From contig OY855908.1 of assembly GCA_963693305.1 (NCBI GenBank), positions 18,556,993-18,620,992 on the forward strand: DNA of 64,000 bases. Reading direction: 5' to 3'. This document shows positions 58,201 through 64,000 of the stretch, one piece after another. The position numbers were made by a program, and so were the translations under genes. Each line of letters opens with the position of its first letter. The stretch's first letter is position 1. The stretch is from Meandrina meandrites (taxonomy: Eukaryota > Cnidaria > Anthozoa > Scleractinia > Meandrinidae). The notes beneath the pieces are model-generated. The model saw nothing but the letters and a program-made list of their open reading frames with translations, did not search any database and was not told the DNA's origin.

Positions 58201-58930
58201 AATTTTGTGCTATAAGGTCGGTTGAAGCAAATTCCCTTCTGAAACATTTTCAATGCACAATCAATATCATTAATTGAAACTGGAAAACTAAAAGCGAAGT
58301 TTCTCTTTAATGAAAAGCAAACAAACCAACGCAAAATAAATATTCATATTCCATGTTTGAATACTTACATTTACATTTCACAAAACACGAATCAGTACAT
58401 GCACATAAAAAAATAATTTAAGAAATGCTTCACTGATGTAAATTTTATTGACGGTAAAGAACGTTAAATCTATTACAGCAAAACAAACCACAGACCTGAA
58501 TACGAGTTAGAGTTTTTCATTAGGTTCAACCTCAAATCAAACTTGATCTGAGATTATCACGACAAAAGCCGAAGTTATTTTGATGCATCATGTGAAATTA
58601 GTATTTCCAGCACTCACTTGTAACGTCAGTAAGCTAAAACAGTAGTGTAAGCTAAACATAAGCTTACTAAAGTTTACATAAAACTGATTATTTTATATAA
58701 TTATTCACGCTAGATACTTGGCAGGAGATGATGATGAAGACCACGGAGAAGACGATGGAGGTGATGATGATGGCCAAGATGACGATGATGGCGGAGAAGA
58801 CCAGTCTGTTGAAGAATCCAACCACGACGATGATGAAGACGTTTTTGACGAAGATTCTTACCGGCGTCAAGTTAAGGAGATTCAGAAGAAGGCGATATCT
58901 CGCTTCTCTGAACTTAAACATGAGGAATAA
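52058..58930 (+). CDS. Eight-exon gene: coiled coil, unknown central domain, zinc module, acidic tail
   Basis: Exons: 52058-52208, 52469-52573, 53041-53282, 54892-55134, 55375-55730, 56070-56230, 57722-58043, 58714-58930. Every junction is AG/GT and every phase matches (0-1, 1-1, 1-0, 0-0, 0-2, 2-1, 1-2, 2-stop), giving 598 codons plus TAA without any stop. Residues 1-85 are a charged coiled coil. Residues 86-250 include LFKQFHTALTRHYAN, CEEHSPGIFQDIYEAI and a helical GQVMGYSVHPNSVRNYQKEL block. Residues 250-365 contain LILLIEDDIHFIHAPQ and MCTGLMDVQQ. Residues 457-510 hold a Cys/His set (C-x4-C, C-x-H-x5-C, C-x2-C). Residues 530-565 are strongly acidic. I vaguely recall a multi-copy cnidarian/lancelet family with an IDDF/Y...IHT block like this, possibly transposase-derived; no function can be stated. 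The 5' end is probably incomplete. Confidence 0.75.
53433..54640. mobile_element. 1.2-kb element with 240-bp inverted repeats and 9-bp target duplication
   Basis: The arms 53433-53672 and 54398-54640 are long inverted repeats starting gggtgtctcgaaaacaaag. The 9-mer aacatacag is duplicated at 53424-53432 and 54641-54649. The arms contain short tandem words (gaagaccc / gggtctta) and a coding-like aaaatggcgg-type patch. No transposase is seen in the 725-bp centre, which has several ttaaatttcgcga-type words suggesting a further nested foldback (about 53840-54250). A 9-bp duplication with long TIRs fits a Mutator-like element. It lies in an intron of the eight-exon gene. Confidence 0.9.
56477..56790. 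repeat. GTATAC-N5-GTATAC palindrome cluster, part 1
   Basis: Paired GTATAC hexamers with exactly 5 nt between occur at 56477, 56595, 56626, 56668 and 56721, plus a degenerate pair near 56773. Several extend to tgatGTATAC-N5-GTATACatca. They lie in the intron between 56230 and 57722. Confidence 0.9.
57519..57721. repeat. GTATAC-N5-GTATAC palindrome cluster, part 2
   Basis: More pairs with a 5-nt spacer occur at 57519, 57566 (second half GTATAT), 57598, 57658 and 57705 (second half GTATAG). Single or offset half-sites lie at 57645 and 57683. The final GTATAG supplies the AG acceptor for the exon starting at 57722. Confidence 0.9.
57722..58043 (+). CDS. Zinc-binding exon of the eight-exon gene
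   Basis: It encodes YYFPVLDATMDQRCLPFGYAF-type sequence, then LACDQRNC, LTCGHTFYKGC and LICPTCYPELRKRIKEL. The Cys/His spacing is RING-like but not a canonical RING (C-x-H-x5-C instead of C-x-H-x2-C). The donor is aacag-gtacac. The acceptor has no polypyrimidine tract because the preceding intron end is made of GTATAC repeats. Confidence 0.7.
58714..58930 (+). CDS. Last exon: acidic tail
   Basis: After acceptor cacgctag it encodes YLAGDDDEDHGEDDGG and further D/E-rich sequence, then the basic-amphipathic QVKEIQKKAISRFSELKHEE and TAA at 58928. Acidic tails of this kind are common in chromatin-associated proteins, but that is only a composition argument. Confidence 0.7.
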
Positions 58931-59538
58931 AGCTGAAGACGATCAAACCATGCCTTTACGTCGAGGCTTCACAAAAGCGACTCCAAATATAACAAACGGC
59001 TTTTTTAAAAGCCACTCAAAACCAAAAACGAAAAGACCAACAGTCTCAACCACATGTATAAAATTAGTTGACTCTCGGTGTACGCACATTTTTCGAGGAC
59101 ACTTTGTGGTCGGGCGCCCAAAACTTGCTGTCTAAAAATCTATATACGGCCTGAGCAGCTCCAGAAATTTTCTCCAAGTGTCATTAAATGTCTGTTCAGT
59201 TAATTTTAAGTAAAAACCAACTCATGACCCAGCACACATCTTAACAAACGTCGAACTCGTCCGAAGTGTACAACATACCGACTTTGTCCACCGTGATGAA
59301 AAAGATCAAAAGTTCTGGTCGGGCATGCGCATCAACTGCAAAATTACCATATTAAGTCACAATCTGTCAACCAATCAGCTGTTTTTGAGCCCCGTCGTTA
59401 ATAGCTGTATTAGGAACTTGTAGTAAAAGAATTTTCGTAAGCGGTTATGCCTGAAATAATTTGTGCAACGGATAACAAAAAATCCTACAGAAAAGAAGTT
59501 GTTTATAGAATTCTATATAAAATTATTTTCTAATTGCA
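58931..59538. other. No clear gene; 3' flank of the eight-exon gene
   Basis: It includes an open frame that overlaps the last exon in another frame (58728-59135), which I treat as a shadow. No polyadenylation signal could be assigned with confidence; aataaa overlaps the stop codon at 58925. Confidence 0.45.
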
Positions 59539-59700
59539 GGCCCAAGGGAGGCTCGCAACCCTAATCTTGACAGTGACCAGTGGATTGCGTATCACACATG
59601 CGCACCACATTTATATAAGGCCAGCTGCAAAGGGAAAGTTGAAAATTTGTTCTTCCACCATCAGAGTGCGAAAAATGTGTCAATCACAACAGTTTGTCGA
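59539..59700 (+). CDS. Possible isolated exon
   Basis: A good acceptor (tattttctaattgcag) precedes an open frame PREARNPNLDSDQWIAYHTC followed by a Cys/His-containing stretch (APHLYKASCKGK), to a stop near 59710. No family was recognised. It may be an alternative 3' exon of the preceding gene or a relic of a related copy. Confidence 0.3.
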
Positions 59701-59778
59701 AACACTGGAAGTTGAAAATCTGTTCTTCAAGAGCGGTTAGAATGTGAAAAATGTGTCAATCTCAACAGTTTGTCACAT
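59636..59778 (+). repeat. ~73-bp imperfect tandem duplication
   Basis: Two adjacent copies share gttgaaaat-tgttcttc and aaaaatgtgtcaatc-caacagtttgtc. Confidence 0.75.
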
Positions 59779-60172
59779 AAGATCGAGGCTCCTGTCACAT
59801 GGAAGATTGGAAACTTAATGTTTTGCAGACGTTGTTTCTATTTTGCACACGGTTCAAATCATATCTGTGGCATGTTGATGTTGTTCAAAGAAAGGTTAAA
59901 GTTTGAAATGAAATCAGTTTTCACAGATGAGAATGGACGCTACATCTTGTTGCACACTGAATACACTCTTAGAAATTTATATGCACCTAGCAAAGTACAA
60001 CAACGTTTCTTTCTCGAGGAGTTACAACAAAATTTTGATCATACAATTTCTCACACTAATCAAGGGGTAGTACTGGGAGATGATTTTAATGTAATTAGTG
60101 TTCCCGATCTTGACTGTTCAGACGGTTCACCCACTGTGACAGAATACCCAAGTAAACTAAAAGCAATTTGCT
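59770..60172 (+). pseudogene. LINE (L1/Tx1-like) endonuclease fragment
   Basis: The frame contains DENGRYILLHTEYTLRNLYAPSK, QQRFFLEELQQ, and VVLGDDFNVISVPDLD, the N-x-Y-A-P and G-D-F-N blocks of APE endonucleases of L1/Tx1-type LINEs (the site reads G-D-D-F-N). It stops at 60172. A few further residues in frame (RYLDDLVVLFQPPFR) continue beyond. Neither the catalytic C-terminal S-D-H nor RT is visible. It is a decayed internal fragment with unclear ends. Confidence 0.65.
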
Positions 60173-60174
60173 GA

Positions 60175-60480
60175 AATAGATATCTGGATGATTTGGTGGT
60201 ATTATTTCAACCGCCTTTTAGAATCTCATAACTGATACGAACTGTTTGTTGTTTAAATGCATCAAGAAAATACAACGACATTTGGAGGTGATAAATATTA
60301 TTTATTAATTATGCCAGTAAACGTTTTGAAATCAAAAGTGTTTACTAAACCATTTGAAGAAACGTTCCCTACCTTTTTGCTGGCCATTAGTTTTTGCCTG
60401 TTAAACAAAAAAAGCGAGAAATCATTTATTAATGATAGTTAATTAACTAGTTATATGGGTATCGAATATCTCTTATAATC
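60175..60480. other. No recognisable gene
   Basis: A+T-rich sequence between a LINE relic and the DIRS-like element. It has an unsupported 61-codon frame. Confidence 0.4.
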
Positions 60481-60546
60481 AACCATGCATGCTGCAGCAT
60501 CATCTTTTGTAAGATCCGGAGATAAGCTCTTATTATCCACGTCGTT

Positions 60547-61990
60547 TTGTTCTCCAAGCTCTTCTCAATGGCACCCTCCGCAGGCGCACGCTCAAAACAT
60601 AAATCCAATAAAGTATTTGATCCTGATTTTCTCTATGATCTTCCTTCGAGCTCATTATTTCATGAGGATTTTGATCTAGAGGAGAAAGGTGATACGGTCC
60701 AGCATGTTTCGTCAACAAAGCACTCCAAGTCATCCAAATCCAAAGTAGCTACGGTACCTGCTGCTCCGCCGCCACCAATTTCTCTAGAGGATTCAGCATC
60801 CCTCCTCACATACGATCAGCAAGTTCAACTGATCCAGCTACAAAAAGAAAAACTTGAGTTGGAACTCAAAGTTCTCAGTTTGAGCAACCGGGAACGTCCC
60901 CAAGAAAACACGCTCGAAGGTTTCACTGAGGAAGTCACCGAGCCAGCCGTGCAGCGATGTGCTAAGAGATCGATAGACTGGCCTCACAATTTCGTGCCAA
61001 GCATTCAAGGCGAGTGCGATAAACTTAATTTATCCTAGTTTATCTCAGGCTTTCTAATCATGATCAAGTCTTATCATGTGAAGCTAAAAGAGGCGTTTTT
61101 GGCGCTCCTTGAGCTTTTAATGATTAAAGCTATTAGTTATTCATGGTCCAGCATGCGAGCCTTTTATAAGTTTGTTGCCAAGCAAGTAGAGCAGCGATGT
61201 TTAGAATGGCATGATACTAAAGCAATTAATGATCAGGCAGCAACCTTTTTTCGCCATTCTGATCTTCGATCGTCCTTACATAACGAGATTTCGCACACTA
61301 ACACTTGGCCTTCCAGCGGTCCTACTCCATCAACCAACCAGCAGGCGGTTAAGCCTGGTGCGGGTTCCAATATGAAAGCGTGTAAGTCATGGAATTATAC
61401 AGCCACTTGCGACTGTGACAAACACAGGGTTCGTACAAAAAATCGCAACCATTTTTCCAGGAGTTTTCAAGGACTTTTCAAGGACCAAATTGAATTTTCA
61501 AGGACCACCTACTAGGAATGTAATTTCACAGATGGTATATAAATCCACATTCCCAGTCCAAGCTAGCAGGTTTCTAATAAGGCTTCAAGTGTTTGCTCCA
61601 TCTCCTTCTCTACATTTTTCAGTTCACTTGCCTTTTCTCTTTATTAGCTGCTTAAACACTCGTGTTTTACAGTGTTTGAAGTTGCTTTACACAGGAAAAG
61701 AATACCAAAGTCAATACAAAGCACTTTCCTTTTGACACCACTACGTTTGAAGTTGAAGAAAATTCAAGGACTTTTCAAGAACTTACACAGAAATTTAAGG
61801 ACTTTTCAAGGAAAAATGGAATTCAAGGACTTTTCAAGGACTCCCCCTAAAATTCAAGGACTTTTCAAGACTGTGCGAACCCTGAAACAGGACAGCGTGG
61901 CTTATAGCGAACATCATCATTGTCGTGTTTGTAAGGCTGACCATCCCATGTTGCATTGTCCAAAACGCCGCACTCAAATTCTGGCACAGT
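60547..61990 (+). pseudogene. DIRS-like gag, broken and interrupted
   Basis: The first frame (60547-61038) has a Ser/Lys-rich N-terminus and a heptad segment (QLQKEKLELELKVLSL). After a stop and shift a second frame (about 61060-61424) carries helical sequence and the start of a Cys/His motif (CKSWNYTATCDCDKH). The frame is cut by a 460-bp insertion and continues at 61885 with QDSVAYSEHHHCRVCKADHP and LHCPKRR. Removing the insertion rejoins CDK with QDS. This zinc-rich end is typical of DIRS/PAT ORF1 proteins. Confidence 0.7.
61425..61884. mobile_element. 460-bp hAT-like MITE
   Basis: The inverted ends are cagggttcgtaca (left) and tgtgcgaaccctg (right). The interior repeats caaggacttttcaaggac-like words at both ends. 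CAGGG termini and this internal motif are typical of dispersed hAT MITEs in animals. However, the overlap between flanks is only aaaca (5 bp), not the 8 bp expected of hAT, so the family is uncertain. Confidence 0.7.
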
Positions 61991-62099
61991 GACTATTAGC
62001 TCCACAAGACCTCAATCCATCAACCCCTTCGACTCGGAATGGACACGGACATGAATCTTTCAACAACGCAGCTGTCATACGAAATTTAATTGCTTCGCG

Positions 62100-62895
62100 T
62101 CATCATCAACCAAATGCCTTTGGCGCTAAGATCTTAGTTCTCACATCGCTTTTACTCGCAAACTGGAGAACACTGCTCGCTGATTATCATGATAATATTG
62201 TGGTTGATTTTCTCACCTACGCCTGGCCGATCAACTACACTGCCTCTAGATCCCTGTCTCCTCATCACATAATCATCCTTCAGCTTTAAACTTTGACTCT
62301 CACATGTAAGCCTATATTGACACCGAGTATCCTACAATGCCATCACCGGTCCTTTTCAATATCCACCTTTTGCGGATGATTTTGTTTGCTCTCCTCTTCA
62401 AACTGTTCCTAAACAAGGCTCTTCGACTCGGAAAGTTGTTATGGATCTTGGTTTCCCGCAAGGATCTTCCGTAAATCATGGCATCCCTCCTGATACTAAT
62501 TTGGGCGACCAGTTCAAGTTACGTTTACCTGGAATAGATCGGCTCGTTGAATTCACTCTCGCGAAAGGCCTAACTGTCTCGTTTTTAAGAAAGACTTACG
62601 TCGTTCTTATAGACAGTTTCCTGTCGATCCCAAGGACTATAGTTTACTCGGTTCTTGTTGTCAAGGAAAATTTTACTTTGATAGTCGTTGTCCTTTTGAT
62701 TTACGCTCATTGGCTATGATTTGTCACCACACAACAAAAGCTGTCGTACATATCTTCAATGAGCAGGGATTTTCAGCGGATGTTTACCTGGATGACTTTT
62801 ACGGAGCCGAATATCAGTCCCTTGCTATTCAGGCTTTTTCGCAACTCGGCCAGTTATTTCAGCAACTTGGTTTAGATTCTTCTCCTGAAAAGGAC
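62100..62895 (+). pseudogene. DIRS-like reverse transcriptase, frameshifted
   Basis: Traces start with FGAKILVLTSLLLANW and DYHDNIVVDFLTYAWP (about 62120-62230). RT blocks follow: KQGSSTRKVVMDLGFPQGSS and LPGIDRLVEFTLAKG (62420-62580). The middle motif is shifted (an A-Y-R-type block is visible in another frame). The catalytic loop is DVYLDDFYGAEY (62782-62817). At least two frameshifts are present. Confidence 0.75.
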
Positions 62896-64000
62896 AAAAA
62901 AGCATTGGTGCATGTTTTCCCGTGGACGGTCACAACTGTCTTGACTGGGGAGCTTCTAGAGGCTGAACTACCAGGTGATGCACCTCTTGACTCTGTGTAT
63001 GGATTGGAACCCTGCATTAATGCCCCCAGGGTATGACACTTAACAGCTTCCCAGCTGTGGCCAATGTCGGCATTAGTCTCCAATGTACTGGGAAAGAAAT
63101 GCATCCCCAACCTCTCTTGAGCCACATTTCCTCAAGCGGAAAGAGCACCGCACCCAGGCAACCAGTACCTAAAGCTGAAACAAAGCACTCTGCAAACATG
63201 CGCCTCTACTCCAACACTTTACTCTCCCTTGATATCAGAGTAAAGTTTACCTCACTCATGGATGAATAAGACAACATCTTTGACCCAAACATCAAAGTCT
63301 AAAACAGCTATAGCACCATTGCCCAAACGAGGTCCTCCACTGCAGCTTTCAAGGCACTCTCCTGTGTTGTCCCAGGACGTTCTATAGAAAACCTTGTGTA
63401 CAGGCGCATGAAAAACTTTCCCGAGAAGAGTTGTCAGCAAGCCTCCAGATGTCTACCTTCACCCAAAATCAGGCTTCCATCAAACACGTATCAGGCTCTG
63501 CGCTACTGCTTACAGATATCTCTAGCTGTAATGCAGCACCATGTGAGTATGACGCCCGTCAGGTCTGTGACTTTACAGAACTCACTCAGGATTCTGTTAT
63601 CAAGCACACACCACTTCAAGACATATTCAGTGGCTTTGAGCACCTCCCATTCCCCAGCTGCACCGCCTGGTTGGCCACACAGGCCAAGTGTCCCAATTTA
63701 TGTCCCACCCATGTATACCTACAACAGGAAAAAAGTTCTTCAAAAAAGCTCGTGAACAGTGTATTGTTTGCTGCATACAGCTTGTGCTAGTGTTTTGTAA
63801 ATGCATGGCTTCTTTCACAGCCACTGGAACAGCATGCTGGAGGATGAGCAACACTACATGCTGCGTGATGCCCTTATCCTTATATGACAAGAATCATAAG
63901 AATCCCATAGCCGAGAAGGCGGTTCAAGAGTTTGAACTCAACTTGCCCTGAACTGATTCACTAGGTGGTCCCATGTCCCTCACACTACCATACAGGTTTA
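62896..64000 (+). pseudogene. Unrecognised decayed coding segment
   Basis: From about 63033 one frame reads through two stops (63267, about 63300) with protein-like content: NIFDPNIKV, YSTIAQTRSSTAAFKALSCVV, RSIENLVYRRMKNFP, CLPSPKIRLPSNTYQALRYCL. Another frame (63688-63951) closes with EKAVQEFELNLP. The proline/serine-spaced, helix-compatible composition suggests former coding sequence, probably from another transposon. I do not recognise the family. Base composition is less A+T-rich than the flanks. Confidence 0.35.

Larger units (their letters stand above)
60480..62895 (+). mobile_element. DIRS-like YR retrotransposon, 3'-truncated and interrupted
   Basis: Gag-like sequence (60547-61424, resuming at 61885-61990) is followed by an RT region (about 62100-62895). 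Similarity ends within the sequence after SSPEKD at about 62895. RNase H and the recombinase are missing, and no terminal repeats could be identified. The RT wording (QGSSVNHGIP, FSADVYLDDFYGAEY) is of the DIRS1/PAT type and clearly different from the Ngaro at 42883-47277. A hAT-like MITE lies in the gag. Confidence 0.75.

Noticed and set aside
58728..59135. Met/Lys-rich 135-codon frame
   Set aside because: It is an overlapping frame of the acidic last exon (GATGAT repeats). The exon frame has matching splice phase and a sensible stop.

Overview
This window is eukaryotic. It is A+T-rich, has GT-AG split exons, and is filled with nested transposable elements. The mix (Ty3/gypsy LTR elements, Penelope-like GIY-YIG elements, Ngaro/DIRS tyrosine-recombinase retroelements, LINE fragments, MULE-like and P-like transposase relics, foldback MITEs, a tRNA-type SINE) suggests an invertebrate metazoan, most likely an anthozoan cnidarian such as a stony coral. 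That assignment rests on recollection of similar families and was not checked by search.

Layout. 1-2151: no recognisable gene. 2157-11992: gypsy element A, with identical 138-bp LTRs and an aaatt target duplication; its integrase is split by a 5.3-kb terminal-inverted-repeat insertion (5356-10664, 9-bp duplication) that carries a SINE. 12703-16273: 5'-truncated gypsy element B. 18003-24777: two Penelope-like copies joined head to head, one of them split in its reverse transcriptase by gypsy element C (19219-23765, minus strand). 24785-29966: a 5.2-kb repeat with little coding potential; its second copy is at 40985-49222. 30320-32336 and 36900-37860: decayed MULE-like transposases. 32375-35106: gypsy element D, with protease, RT and RNase H deleted and a 589-bp MITE in gag. 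35141-35400: P-element-like fragment. 38751-39879 and 40496-40990: LINE pieces. A 40-bp minisatellite (40030-40495) resumes at 49210-49590, after the second copy of the 5-kb repeat, which itself contains an Ngaro element (42883-47277) with textbook split direct repeats.

50100-59000 looks like a genuine host-type gene. Eight exons between 52058 and 58930 on the plus strand join with matching phases into 598 codons plus a stop: a coiled coil, a central domain of a family I only vaguely recognise, a Cys/His zinc-binding module and an acidic tail. Its introns hold a TTAA MITE sitting between a polypyrimidine tract and its AG, a 1.2-kb element with 240-bp inverted repeats, and a striking cluster of GTATAC-N5-GTATAC palindromes, the last of which supplies a splice-acceptor AG. 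59770-62895 holds a LINE endonuclease relic and a DIRS-like element interrupted by a hAT-like MITE. The last kilobase is decayed coding sequence I could not place.

Almost all transposon reading frames are broken by stops, frameshifts, deletions or nested insertions. The main value of the window is its legible insertion history and the eight-exon gene.
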